Assembly (NCBI RefSeq): GCF_029873635.1
Contig: NC_080422.1
Coordinates: forward strand, 17,142,049-17,206,048
Source: Malania oleifera
Lineage: Eukaryota > Streptophyta > Magnoliopsida > Santalales > Ximeniaceae
DNA length: 64,000 nt
Direction: 5' to 3'
The number at the start of each line of letters is the position of its first letter. Positions within the stretch are counted from its first letter, which is position 1. Shown one piece after another: positions 46,382 to 58,280 of the stretch. The notes under the pieces are model-generated. The model was given only the letters and a program-made list of their open reading frames with translations, did no database searches and was not told the DNA's origin. Position numbers and translations under genes: made by a program.

Positions 46382-48583
46382 ATGTGGCTTCTCAATTCCT
46401 CTTCAAGCACCCATAGCTCTTCCTTTTCCTCGCCTTACATCTTCCCCTCCACCTTCAGTCATTCTACTTTGAAAATGCCTCGCCGTTCTGAGTCTAGGGC
46501 TGCCTCCAAGCAACCTCAAACCTCGCGATCAGCCACCAAGAGGAAGAGGGTGCAAGTTCAGTTGAGGGACAAGTCATCATCTGGGTCCGAGCCCATGCCA
46601 TCTACACCAATGACATCGAGAGGTCGGGCGACCCAGCATATACAGGCAGAGTCTTCCAAGAGGCCAAGGGCATCGAGGATGACCCTCAATGATTACGACT
46701 TATGGCCTATGTACCAGGTTCAACTGAATGAGACTCATGCCCATGAAAGAAGAAGATGTATAAAGATCCTGGAGCAGCAGAAGATGGACCACTACATGGT
46801 CTCACCCACCGCCTCATATCATTCGAAATTGGTGTGGGAGTTCAACCAGCGCATGCACCATGATCCGCAGACGGGCGTTTGGTCCACAACCATCCAAGGT
46901 ATCGGGTTTGTGCTCACCTTAGCCCTGATTGATAGGGCGTGATCTAACGAGGAGGCTAATGACATACCGCGGGACACCCTCGATTCTGCAGACATCCACC
47001 ACCTCACCCGGATGTTCCACAGGTAGTACTACGACGGTGAGAACATGTAGTGAGGCACGTGCACCGCACCGAGCAAGGTACTAGACTACTTGCTCCTGTT
47101 AGATTTGATCCTCCAACGCAACATTTGCGCATCCGGCCACCACTCAGAGAGGCGCAGCATCCACCTACAAGCCCTATACACAACGCACAACAACGTGAAG
47201 GTAGACATTCCTCAGGTGATCATGGATGAAATGATCACATTTTATGTGAGGAACGTGAAGCAACCGAAGTTGAGGAGGCCGACGCCGAAGCCTGTGCGCA
47301 GTCAGATTGTACGGGAGCCGAAAAGGACCCTTATTCCATACGCACAGCTTATCATGGCCATCCTAAGGTGCCAGAAGATCAATCTAGGAGATCATGATGC
47401 ACACATTCCCATCGGTAAGGTCACTATAGAGAGGATGTGGCGTTAGAACCTGCAATTGGTAGCCACAACCCAGCGGAAAGTCAACCAATGGGCACCATTC
47501 GAGGGAGTACCAGGGTATGAATTTCTTATGCCAGAGTTTTTTCATGACCCCAAGAAGGCCCAGAGTTCTTTCATGACCCCGAGAAGGCACCTGCACAACC
47601 ACCAGTGCCACCTCCTCACCACGAACCAAAGAAGAAGAGATAGACAACTGCCGAGCCCTCTACTTCAGCGGCAGCACCCTCAGAACCTATTCCTTCAGTG
47701 GCAGCACCGCATCCACCAGCATCCCCCTCTATGCCTCGAGGCAAGGGATGATCTAGGCCGCCTACACCATGATTTCAAGACATTCCAATTTGAGATGTGC
47801 CACGAGTTGGTGGAGACTAGGGCAACCATCTCTCAAGGATTCGGGGCACTAGTTGAGGCTCTCAGAGTCTGCTTACCAGTTGTTTTAGCGACATTCACAT
47901 TTCTGGGAACCACAGCTCCTGCCTCAACCCCTAGCCTTTCAATTCCTCCTTCCCTGCCATCTCCCACAGCCACAAAGGAAATCTCATCTTTTGCGCAGTC
48001 ATTGCCAGCTCAACCTCCTTCACCAGTTATGCACTCTTTTGCACATCCGTCTCCACCTACTCAGGCCATTCCATCAGCGAGTCCGGTTGTCATGATAGAG
48101 GTTGAGTCCTCCGATGAGAGTGTGGTAGAGGCCCCTAATGAGGAGATCCCACTTTCAGCTGCTGTTACTGCAGGCGAGGCTCAGTCCCCCGCACGCTCCA
48201 CTGAGGTACCCTCCGCTCCAGAGCCGGCCACTAAGCCATCAAACACTTCGGCACCTGTCCTGCTAGTTCCATCCATGACGCTCGCTCTTAATCTCCCAGT
48301 AGATGTTCCATGGTCTCTGACACCACTTTAGGTGAGGCCACCCCCCTATGTTATGCCTATCCTACGTCGCATTATGGGAGACTTAACTACTCCACTGAGA
48401 GTCGTTGATCCCCCGCCACCTGTCCCCACTCCATATGCTCCAGCAACGGCACTTGAGCCGATACCACAGGCCCCCAATGCTCGTGTGCCTCTTTCCACTC
48501 CTACTTCACCTGATTCGCTAGCTGTGTCTAGCAATGTTTCAAAGGAGGCTGCTTCGAGCACGCATTCTGATGCGGCCCTTTAG
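46382..48583 (+). mobile_element. Second ORF region of the Gypsy element (Athila 3' ORF type)
   Basis: A basic start (MPRRSESRAASKQPQ at about 46475) leads into a domain of the 'putative plant transposon protein' kind common in Athila-type 3' ORFs (YHSKLVWEFNQRMHH; HLQALYTTHNNVKVDIPQVI; PYAQLIMAILRCQKINLGDH). A long Pro/Ser/Ala-rich stretch follows to 48583. The role of this ORF is unknown in the family. It is a relic here and belongs to the surrounding Gypsy fossil. Confidence 0.6.
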
Positions 48584-50581
48584 TCTAAGGAGGACACTCC
48601 TGATGCGTCCGGTGATTTAAAGGGTGGCAATTCTGACTATGATGCCAGCAGGTCTACTAAGGAGGACTAGGATAAGGTAGATGCTTGGGATCTTTTGTTG
48701 CGACCTTTTACATACGTACCGTGCTTAGGCACACTTTCTTCTCTTTTATTTGTCTTTTCCTTTCTTGTGTATCACCATGCTTTTAAATGGTTGTACCTAT
48801 GCTTGCGATGTTTTTATCTACATTGCACTACCTATGAATTTAATGAAAATACATGGTGCTTTGGGTTTCTACTTGTCTTTTGTGCCTCAATGTATCATTG
48901 CGTTTTCCTTTCTATTTCTAGATTTTATATGAATGCACTTACGCAGGTACACTAATTGATTTCATAGCACCGTGCAGTGTTTCCTTTCTCAAGCTTTCCA
49001 GGTTCTTTCTTTCCATACTTCAGTAAGGACACTGAAGTTTTAAGTTGAGGGTAGGGGTTAGGAAAGCACTACACGGCACATGTTCAGCACAAAAATGACC
49101 CAATTTTATGCCCTTCACATACTTCTATATCACCTATATGTTACATGCTTAGGCTTATCATTTAGATGACTTTGTTATGCTCACTAACGAAGTAGTGAGT
49201 TGCTTGTGCGTAGTTTCACATAATATATCCAATGTACTTCTTTTGCAACTCTATGTGGATTGATGACGCACTTTCACATGATTCGAAACACATAGGGCTC
49301 CTTGAGAGCACTGACAAAACAACCATGACAACTATGACACCTTGTGAGGTTTTGTTGAGCCTTTCGTTTTTTGTGAGGGTCATTTACATGAACTCCGAGT
49401 TCACGGAACTCAACTTTACTTTTTCTGGATATTCTTTACATACTAGTCTCTACATTTGCATTTGCTACCCTAGAGGTGATATCTAGTGGGGAGATAGAAA
49501 CCTAAGTCTTATAGTCTACTCAAGAAGTGAGACTTGAGTCACCCCTACAGATGGACCTAATTCATAAACTCCTTTTCAAGCTTGGTTTCTTATCGGTAGC
49601 ATGAAGATGACAAAAGTTGTGATGATTGCCCTAGTTGCCCATAGAAGAAAAATGTATAAATAAATAAATAAAAAAAATTGAGCAAAAGAAAAAAAAAAAT
49701 GAAAAATACATAAAATACCTGCTCTAAATACAAAAGGGTCAAGCTAAGGACGCAACACACCATCCTTACACGTATGAAGCTTCTTCAGTTGTCCGATGTT
49801 TATGATGTATTCATGTCTGGTTTATGAATAAGTCAATCTAGGGTGGTCTTGGTTGAATGTGGCGAGTAGGTAAGAAGGCGCTAGGGTGAAGGACTCGACA
49901 CCTCATTAATAGGCTGGATCTCATTCTTATGAGACTAGTTCACTCTGCTTTCAGCATTAGTTCTTCAAAATATGTGAGATATTTAATCATGCTTGTCATC
50001 CTTACATACGAGAGTGAACCCATCTTCTTGAGTGTTTTTTAGAGTATACCGAAGAGACTGAGTCAACATGACCGTTCAATAGGTGTCCCAAGGGTAACCT
50101 GAGTGTGATGAATCATTCACTTTACACATGTCTTGTGACCTTGCCTATTTATACTTGAATTTATATGATGATATTTACTCTAAATTGCAATTGCTAGATT
50201 GATTCCCTATGAGTTATACTTTTCTTGATGGCTATACACTGTTGAGACTTGCATGAGTGATTTGCTTCAGAGTTATTTGTATAGTGAAGTTATGTATGAC
50301 GAAGCCCACTTGTAATTAGGTTACATTCCTGTATGTAAAATGACATGATGGTGTTGCATATCGATCTTATTTGATGATTCACTAAGGTTGGTGTTTGTGG
50401 GTATAGCCCTGGAAACCCTCATGAGACTATAACTCGTCCACTAGGGCCACCTAGGGGGTTTAAAGTCTTATTGCATGCAGTAAATGCAACCGTGTTTCCT
50501 ATGAAAGAGGAGGTAGATAGAATTTTATAGTTTTCTTAACTTTTACTTCGCTCAAGGACTCGCAAAGTATAACTTGGGGGT
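48584..50581. other. 3' non-coding part of the Gypsy element
   Basis: About 2 kb with no recognisable protein between the second ORF region and the 3' LTR. It has AT-rich and poly-A stretches (49650-49710). The frames present are short and unrelated to known proteins as far as I can see. Confidence 0.6.
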
Positions 50582-52176
50582 TGCGATGTGTTCCTAAAAT
50601 GTATTATTTTAGGCCACCATTTATCTTTGTTTTGTCTTCATTTATCATGTAAATACCCTTTCTTATCATAATTCAGAGTTACGTAATGTTTGTTCATGTT
50701 TTAGGAAAACACGGGTTAAAACTAAAGAGTTAACCAATACGAGAAGCCAAGAGAGTATTTGGGAAGCACAAAGCTCAAATCAAATGCTCAATTAAGCCCC
50801 TAAAGCCTCAAGTAATCAAAGGAAAGAAGACATGGTTCGACCATGTAGTGCGACCAGCAACACAGGGGGCGACCAAGTCACAAGTTGAAGACTCCAAGGT
50901 TCAAACTGAAATAGAAATGCTGTAAGGTTCGACCAAGTGCTCGACCAAGTGACCCTAAGGGGTGACCAAGTCGAGAATCTGAAGATGACTAAGCCAAAGA
51001 TCCGAGAATCTCAACCAACAGTTCAACCAGGTGACCCTGAGGGGCAACCAGGTCAAGATCCTAAACATTTACTGAAGTTGAGATCCCAAGACTCTCGACT
51101 AGCAGCTCAACTAGGAAGACCCAGAGGCGCGACTAGGTCGAGAATGCCTAAAGTTTGAATTCCTGAATTCCCGCAAGACTCAACAAGGGCGCGACCAGGG
51201 AAGACATGGGTACGACTTGGTCGACAGACACAAGCGCCAGGGAACTACTTTGCGAGATTTTCTACAAAACATTCCTATTTTGAATTTTAAACCTTGTAAA
51301 CCCTTTTAGGCATAAAAGATAGCTTCTTCTATGTGCCTAGGGATCCCCTTTGGCTACTTTTGAGTTAGTAACAGACCTACAAAGCCATCGAGTGCCAAGT
51401 AGAACAGATTTACCACTTTTGATTTCAAATCCTGTACTGGTTCGTGCATGGAATCGCTAAAAGCCTGTGACAACCTTCATGTTCCTTGTGCTGCCGCTTA
51501 GAGTAGAGCGTTCTTGGTTGTATTCCCGATCATTAGTGACAGACTTTCGAGTTGCAATTGAAGCTGATTTTACATGCTTTCTTTATATGTTTTCTTTACT
51601 GCTTTCATTTAAATACATGCACTTTCAATACCTGCACTTTAATTTCCATGCAAGTTTACATCTTTGATTGTGTTGAAACCCTAGGGTAAAAGATAGCCTA
51701 GCTAGGATTCATTCACTTATACAGACTAGGCTACGGTTCCTATACGGGGTGATCTCGTGATCGTTGTGATAGAGTATACCCTGGTTCCAGATCGTGCTCC
51801 GGACGATTGGTGTAACTTCGCTACTCTATGTCATCACATGGTTCACTTAACCGTTAGCCTAGGACGGATAGCTGATTGGACTTAGTTAGCGCGCACGAAA
51901 GTCTAGGCTTGATTCATAATGTAAGATCTTCTTTGTAGGTGTAGTGTTAACATAAATTTACATGCTTTAAGTAGTTCTTAGAAAAACCTTTCAAAATCTC
52001 ACTTTTTTTCCCTTTTACACAAAGTGTAGTAAATTATGCTAGAAGTGGTAAACAACTACACACCAATCCCTGTGGATCGACACCTAACTTACTCACTGTT
52101 CTGCTGAACTTGGGTTAGTTAGGTTTATAAATTTTATCTTTGGTAGTTAAAGACCCAAGTCTTGGCGAGCCTACCA
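50582..52176 (+). repeat. Gypsy 3' LTR, about 1.6 kb
   Basis: Starts TGCGATGTG after the polypurine tract AACTTGGGGGT and ends GAGCCTACCA. The 50830-51230 segment is crowded with variants of GCGACCAAGTCG. It is the complete reference copy for the other two LTR pieces of this family in the window. Confidence 0.85.
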
Positions 52177-53640
52177 CTACTCCTAGGAAAACTGCACACT
52201 CCATGGTTAGGGGTGAGGTTATATATTTGGATGTCGACACTTTTGAGTGAAATTATGATGTGTGGCAGATATGACATCACAAATCTCCCTAGAATGGTTG
52301 GCCTATGTACAGCGATTGGTTTAATCCTCATGAGGCGCTCAAACTAGTAACTGGAAATCCATAGATTCTAGAAATAGCTAAACCAAAGGCCAAGGATTTA
52401 ACTGTTGAATTTCGTGTACTACATCATATGATCAGTTATAACGTGTTACCAAGACACGATGGACGTGACACGGTGACACACAGAGATATCTTCACCATGT
52501 ATTGCGTATGGCACAGTCACGAGATTGATCTGCCCTCCATTATTGTGCAAATTATGCAAGACAATCTGAGAAAGAAAAATGGGTGTCTACTGTTTAGACG
52601 ACTCCTTACATCCATATCCTCCCACCATGATGTACATTTCGCAGGTACTGCGGAGGTAAGTCCAAGATCGGATGATGAATATTCCAAGTTCACCCTCCAC
52701 CGGATGCACTTTGTCTGGGATCAGCAATCATTGATCTGGCTGAAGCAGGACCAACCAATAAGAGCTCCAATTGACAAGGTAGAAGAAGCAATGGAGGAGG
52801 ACATCGGAGCAAGACCATCTGAAATCCTTGATGAATATATGGACGAACCTGAGGGTAATGGACCACCGAATGACTCCATTAGGCAACGCCTCGATTCATT
52901 GGAACAGGGGATTGATTCTCGTTTCAATTCTCTAGAACAAAGAGTTGATGCATGCCTCAATTCAATGGAGCAGGGGATGACCACTCGTTTTGACAGCATC
53001 AAATCTAGTCTAGCTAGGATATTCAATCTTCTTAGGCAAGATGATTAGGACCTCTCTTTTTTATGATGATCAAAGGGGGATAAGTATCTTGGTGGTTTGT
53101 TGGTTTGTGTTGATGTGTTGATTTTTGTGGTGGTGATTTGTTAGTTTTTGTTTGATGTATTTGTCTTTCTAGTATATTACGTACAAATCTGTAATGTTGC
53201 CCAAACATGTTTTCTTAATGAAATGCTCAGATTTGTCACTTAATCTGTCTTGATAGAAGTTTAGTTCATTTGTTGTTTTGTCCTAACATAACATGAACTT
53301 TCTAATTTGAATAAATTGCATAGCTCCAATGAAATATCAAGTTGAATGAATTATTTATGCCTTATATGCATATAGTAAGAGGGAGCAAAATTATATCTTA
53401 TTCAACCATATGCATAAATTAAGGGGGAGCCTTCAATTATTACCTATAGGAACACCAATGGTTTGCCATCATAAAAAATGGGGAGATTGTTAGCCTTAGT
53501 GGCTACATAATCTAAATTAACATATTTTGATGATACAACCCATTAAGTGATTCTAAGTTAAACTAATCTTTGCACATCAAGTGAAAATAGCTACAATATG
53601 AAGGAATAGGATCAAACGCAAAGATCAATATTATTTTCTC
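52177..53640 (+). mobile_element. 3' end of another LTR retroelement with an orphan ORF
   Basis: ORF 52428-53048 encodes 206 residues. The first half (MISYNVLPRHDGRD, HRDIFTMYCVWHSHEIDLP) resembles the 'putative plant transposon protein' found in LTR elements. The last 60 residues are a run of 11-residue-type repeats (DSLEQGIDSRF, NSLEQRVDACL, NSMEQGMTTRF) likely to form a coiled coil. GT-rich untranslated DNA follows, then a polypurine tract (AAATGGGGAGA at 53476-53486) and an LTR start TGTTAGCC at 53488. The LTR is cut by a LINE at about 53640. Old and broken. Confidence 0.55.
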
Positions 53641-56092
53641 GTAACCTAATGTCACTATCACCAAGTCTGGGTAAAGGAGGCGGATTGCATTAGTTAGCTG
53701 ATAGTCAATGTAAAACTTGTTAGATCATTATGATATGAATCCTTACCTATTATTCATTGGAGAGTCTCCTAGGAGTGATGTGTTGCATTTATACCACCTG
53801 AGTGTAGCAAAAAGTGGACGAGGGTGGGCTAGGTCGTCATTTGGGTATGATGTCAAATATGTGAGGGTTCCCACATCATTCTGGACGTGGACGGGTAAAA
53901 AAATTAGTTTAGGAGACTAGGATTAGATTAACTACTTTGGGACACTTACGGGAAAAAGCATAGAAATGGTGGACAATGGTTAGAAGAAAAATTAATCTAA
54001 AATGCCTTAAAAAAACTAAGTGGATGGGGGGAGAAAGTTAGAGAAATTGAAATATCAGGATTTAAACTTTGGTACACTGGAAAAGAAAAATAAAAGAATG
54101 GGATGGGAATTATTGTAGGAAAAAAAAAAGATAGCGTGGTAGATGTCAAAAGAGTAGGGGATAGAATTATAAAAATAAAGATGGTCTTAGGTCAAAAGAT
54201 AATAAATGTCATTAGTGCTTATGTTGCTCAAGTAGATTTAGCAAAAAATCTTACAAGATAATTTTAGGAAGATATAGATAATATTATACAAGGCATATCA
54301 AGGATTGAGAAAGTATTCATAGGAGCATATTTGGATGGATATGTTGCAAGGGATAATAAAGGTTATGAGAGGATACATGGAAAATATGGATATGGTGACA
54401 AAAATGAGCCTGGAGAGATGATCTTAGACTTTGTCATGTCATATGATTTAATTACAATGAATACTTGCTTTAAGAAGAGAGAAAAACACTTAACAACCTT
54501 CAAAAGTGGACAAAATGAAAGTCATAAATTTTTTTCTTAACTAAGTGGGTAGATTGTTTATCGTGTAAGGATTGTAAAGTTATCCTAGGTGAAAGTTTAA
54601 CCACACAACATAGAGTTTTTGTGGTAGATATATATATTAAAAAATGGAAGAGAAAGGATAAAATAATTTAGTGTTAGAGAACTAGGTAGTGAAATTTAAA
54701 GGGAGAAAATAAAATAAAATTTAAAGATAAAATGATCAAAGATGGCGATTGGACTACAAAGGATGGTGTATACACAAACTCTCTTTGGAGTAGGATAGCT
54801 AGCTCAATTGAAAAGATAACAAAAGAGATTTTAAGTGAATAAAGAGGAAGATTTTTGAATAGCAAAGAAAGTTGGTGGAACCAAGATGTCAAAAAAGCTG
54901 TAAAGACAAAAAGAATTTAGTATTAAGCATGGCAAAAATGTAGAAACATAGAAAATTGTAAAAAATATAAAGTGACAAAAAAAGATGCAAAAAAGGTTGT
55001 TAGTGAAGCTAAACATAGATCATTTAATAATTTGCATGCTGGATTGGATACAAAAAAAGGGGAAAAAGACATTTTAAACTTGTTAGAGTTAGAGAAAGAA
55101 TGAGTGAAGACTTAGGTAATGTAAAATGAATAAAAAGTGAGGATGATATTGTATTTGTTAAGGAAAAAGACATAAAAGAAAGATAGTGAAGTTACTTTAG
55201 CATGCTATTTAATGAAAACCAAGTAAAAGGCTTAAACTTAGAATTGACGTATGAGGAAAAGACCAAAAATATGAGATTTTTTTCGCAAGATTAGAGTTGT
55301 CAAAGTTAAGTCTGCACTTAAAAAAGAAAAAAAAAATGGATAAGGCATAGGATCGGATAACATCTAGATTGAAGTTTGGAAATGTTTAAGTGATAACAAA
55401 ATTATATGGTTAACTAATATGTTTAACACAATTATAGAAACAAAGAAAATGTCAGATTAATGGAGGAAAAACACTTTAATATTTTTATGCAAAATAATGG
55501 AGATATTCAAAATTGTAATAACTATCATGGAATTAAACTTATGAGTCATACAATGAAATTTTGGGAAAGAGTAGTTGAACAAAGATTTAGACTAAAAATG
55601 AAGGTATCAGAAAATCAATTTGGTTTTATGCTAGGGATCTACTACAGAAATTATATTTATTTTAAGAAGATTAATGACAAATTTTAGGAAAAAGAAGAGG
55701 ACTTGCATATGGTATTAATTGACTTAGAGAAAGCGTATGATAGGGTACCTAGGGAAGTTCTATGGTGGGTTTTAGAAAAAAAAGAAGGTGTTTGTGATAA
55801 GTACACCGATGTCGTTAAAGATATGTATGATGTAGTTATGACTAGTGTTAGGGCTCTAGGTGGAGAGATTAGAGAATTTCTAATCACAAGATGTGTACAT
55901 CAATGATTTTCTTTGAGCTCTTATCTTTTTTCTTTAGTGATGGATGAATTGATTAGGTGTATCCAAAATGAGGTTCCATAGTGTATGTTGTTTGCAGATG
56001 ATACTGTTTTGATTAATGAAACTAGGGGTGGAGTAAAATCTAAGTTAGAATTATGGAGAGAAGCTTTAAAATCTAGACGCTTTAGGATAAGT

Positions 56093-56128
<36 letters not shown>

Positions 56129-56790
56129 GTAATTTCAGTAATAGTAGGAGGAATATTGGAGACAAAGTTAAATTAAATGATAAAGAAATCAATAGCACTA
56201 GTAGATTTCGATACCTTGGATCTATTATACAAGCTGAAGGAGAAATTGAAGGCGTAATAGATAGAGTTAAATCAAGTTGGGTAAAATGGAGAAGTGTTTC
56301 GAGTGTGCTTTGTGATTGTAGAATACCCTAAAATTAAAAGGGAAGTTTTATAGAACCGCTGTAAGACCAACTATGCTATATGGATCAGAATATTGGGCGA
56401 CTAAAAAACAACATATCAAAAAAGTAAAAGTTGGAGTGATGAGAAAGCTTAGATGGATGAGTGGTACATCGCTAAAAGATAAATTAAGAAATGAATATAT
56501 TCGCGATAAGTTAGGCGTAGAACCTGTAGAAGATAAGGGAGGGACGACTTAGATGGTTTGGGCAGCTGTAATGTGGGCCGCATAGTGCACTAGTAAGGAA
56601 GAGTGATTTAGTTAATATGAGGAGTAGTAGAAGGGGTAGGGGTAGACCTAAAAAAACTTGTAATGAGATAGCGAGTAAGGATTTAATATAGCCTTGAATT
56701 TGTCGAAAGAAATTGTCTATTATCTCATAAATTTGCGGAGGATTCATGTAGCCGACCTCACCTAGTGGCTACTGGGGTATTTTCTAATGC
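53640..56790 (+). mobile_element. RTE-type LINE, nearly full length, decayed
   Basis: A non-LTR retrotransposon of the plant RTE kind. Order on the + strand: a 5' region (GGGTAAAGGAGGCGGATTG near 53672); APE endonuclease remnants 53860-54560 (VRRKINLKC-like start, NVISAYVAQVD, GYVARDNKGYERIHGKYGYG); reverse transcriptase 55300-56090 ([51 protein letters not shown] with the FADD catalytic box near 55985); and a C-terminal part 56120-56520 (FRYLGSIIQAEGEIEG, LYGSEYWATKKQHI). Translation would end just after VADLT near 56760. Stops and frame changes are frequent, at least ten (for example a TAG within QNEVP*CMLF at 55979 and TAA at 56330), so it is long dead. No target duplication was found. Confidence 0.85.
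56096..56123. repeat. (TA)n microsatellite inside the LINE
   Basis: About 14 TA dinucleotides replacing a Tyr-Met-type codon stretch of the LINE C-terminal part; the conserved text resumes at once with [11 protein letters not shown]. Confidence 0.9.
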
Positions 56791-57414
56791 TTAAGTTTGT
56801 ATCGATATAGCATATAGGAGGTAATATAATCATAATCCTCTATATAAAGTTTGAGAGCATGCCCTAGAGAGTCCTAAAGAATTCCCTTTTCTAAGTGAAC
56901 ACTTTCTATCTACCTTTGTTGATTCGGGGATTATATGTAGACATATCCTTTAAAAGAGACTTAATATGGCCCATTTGCCACAAACATTTACATAAGACAA
57001 GATATATTCGGGTGATAATTAAAGAGTATTAGCATATTTAAGGTAATAATTAAATTGATAATTAAGAGTATTATTCATTTTTTTTATCTTATGGAAACAA
57101 TTCTGATCATATTTCACTATATATAGATAAGCTTCTTTGATGATAGGAAAAGTTAGAGTAGGAGGCCATTGGGTCCCTAGCCTAGTTTGTAATTTCCATG
57201 TATAAAATTATTGATGCGAAGCAATTTTCAAATCCGGAACTTCTTACCTGTATATGATTCCTAAACATATTAAAATCTTAAAAATTCGGAACTTCTTACC
57301 ATGTATATGATCTCTAAACATATTAAAATCTTAAAAGTCCCTAAAGGGTAGAAGATGATACGAAAGGAGGCTTAATAATAATAACAATAATAATAGACAA
57401 AATTCAATGTTTAC
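56791..57414 (-). other. Start of CIP7-like intron 3, or end of truncated copy
   Basis: Follows the exon 3 donor on the minus strand. AT-rich, with the 52-bp tandem duplication; no coding similarity was seen. Confidence 0.5.
57234..57340. repeat. 52-bp tandem duplication
   Basis: CGGAACTTCTTACC(A)TGTATAT begins at 57235 and 57287. Two near-identical copies lie about 75 bases beyond the last CIP7-like exon seen, on its 3' side. Confidence 0.85.
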
Positions 57415-57988
57415 CTTCTGTATCGGCCGGCACGACAGTGTTAGACAGTCCATTTGATTGAACTGAGTTCTCGATCTGCTCAATCTCTCTCTCTATGGTC
57501 ACAAACCTCTCAAGAACCTCCGGTGTGCTCACAAACCTCACAAATCTTACAGAAGAAACAAGATAATTAAGCAAATTAACAATAACAAAATATGCGAAAT
57601 CTGGATGACAGTCATCAATGATACAATTGCGCTTTGTGGTACCTCTGCAGAGTGGCTTTGGTGAACCAGGAAGCGCCGGCCGCCGTAGACGGGGGGCGAA
57701 GCGTGACAGAATGCCCACCTTTCGAAATTTGATCCTTCGCGGCTTTTAGATGCGAGAGGAAAGGTTCAAGAAGGCCCGAAGCTAGCATTTCGCTGGCGCC
57801 GGCGGCGTAGATGACCAGATCACACCTTGAATTGGACGAACCCACAAATAAAAATATTTAAAAAAAATAAAGAAATGCACGCAATTATTCGAACATATAG
57901 AGATGGGTCTGTGAGGATATGTAGAGTACCTAGTTCTGGTTGGAGCGAGCTGAAACAGAACATAGTCGAGACGCGTCACTGAATCCAT
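57415..57988 (-). CDS. CIP7: COP1-interacting protein 7 (CIP7)-like, exons 1-3 only
   Basis: Three minus-strand exons join in frame: 57988-57930 ([19 protein letters not shown]), 57825-57643 ([14 protein letters not shown] ... SWFTKATLQ) and 57545-57415 ([18 protein letters not shown] ... ADTE). Both introns between them, and the donor after exon 3 (AAG|GTAAAC), have GT-AG signals, giving 124 intact residues. This is the conserved N-terminus of the CIP7 family. Arabidopsis CIP7 is a large nuclear protein that binds the COP1 ubiquitin ligase and promotes light-dependent gene expression and pigment accumulation. Family proteins exceed 1000 residues, so most of the gene is missing. To its left lie about 600 bases of non-coding DNA and then the transposon block; I found no exon 4 in the window. 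It is either a truncated copy, a gene with a very large transposon-filled intron, or an assembly break. Intact exons and splice sites argue for recent function. Which CIP7 paralogue it is cannot be told from this part. Confidence 0.82.
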
Positions 57989-57999
57989 AATCCCAGAGC

Positions 58000-58245
58000 A
58001 AGAAAGAGTCGAAAGACAGAGAGAGTAGAGAGGATTATTGTATAAGCTCACTCATTCTTGGATTCTCCAATGTGGGTGTTCTTGAGAGAACTCTCCCAAT
58101 TCACCCCTCCATTGGAAATGCCAGAGAGAGAGATGGAGGTGACATGCGAGTGAAGGATCGGAGGGGATTAGATGATACTCGAATGCGGGTCCTACCCACT
58201 AGTGCCGACACCTCTCATCGCCCCTGCTCTCCTTTGTACAGAGAA

Positions 58246-58280
<35 letters not shown>

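Larger units (their letters stand above)
41408..50581 (+). mobile_element. Athila-like Gypsy internal region, broken
   Basis: Parts seen in order: a gag region near 41830-42320 (RLFPFSLKDKAKYWLHSLKP, a strong plant Gypsy gag signature), a protease-like region near 43600-43800 (GASVNLLPYSIYKQ), the AAGAGGCAACCCGAG leader motif near 44175, and a second ORF region at 46382-48583. A polypurine tract (AACTTGGGGGT) precedes the 3' LTR. I do not recognise reverse transcriptase or integrase, so the copy would not be self-sufficient. It is a fossil with many breaks. A same-family LTR is inserted at 44475-46066. Confidence 0.8.

Noticed and set aside
46382-48583. Host gene for a proline-rich protein
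   Set aside because: It lies between matching Gypsy LTRs and carries a domain typical of Athila-type 3' ORFs.
57404-58051. Three separate small minus-strand proteins
   Set aside because: They are read-through frames over exons 1-3 of one CIP7-like gene; splicing at GT-AG sites joins the conserved parts in frame.
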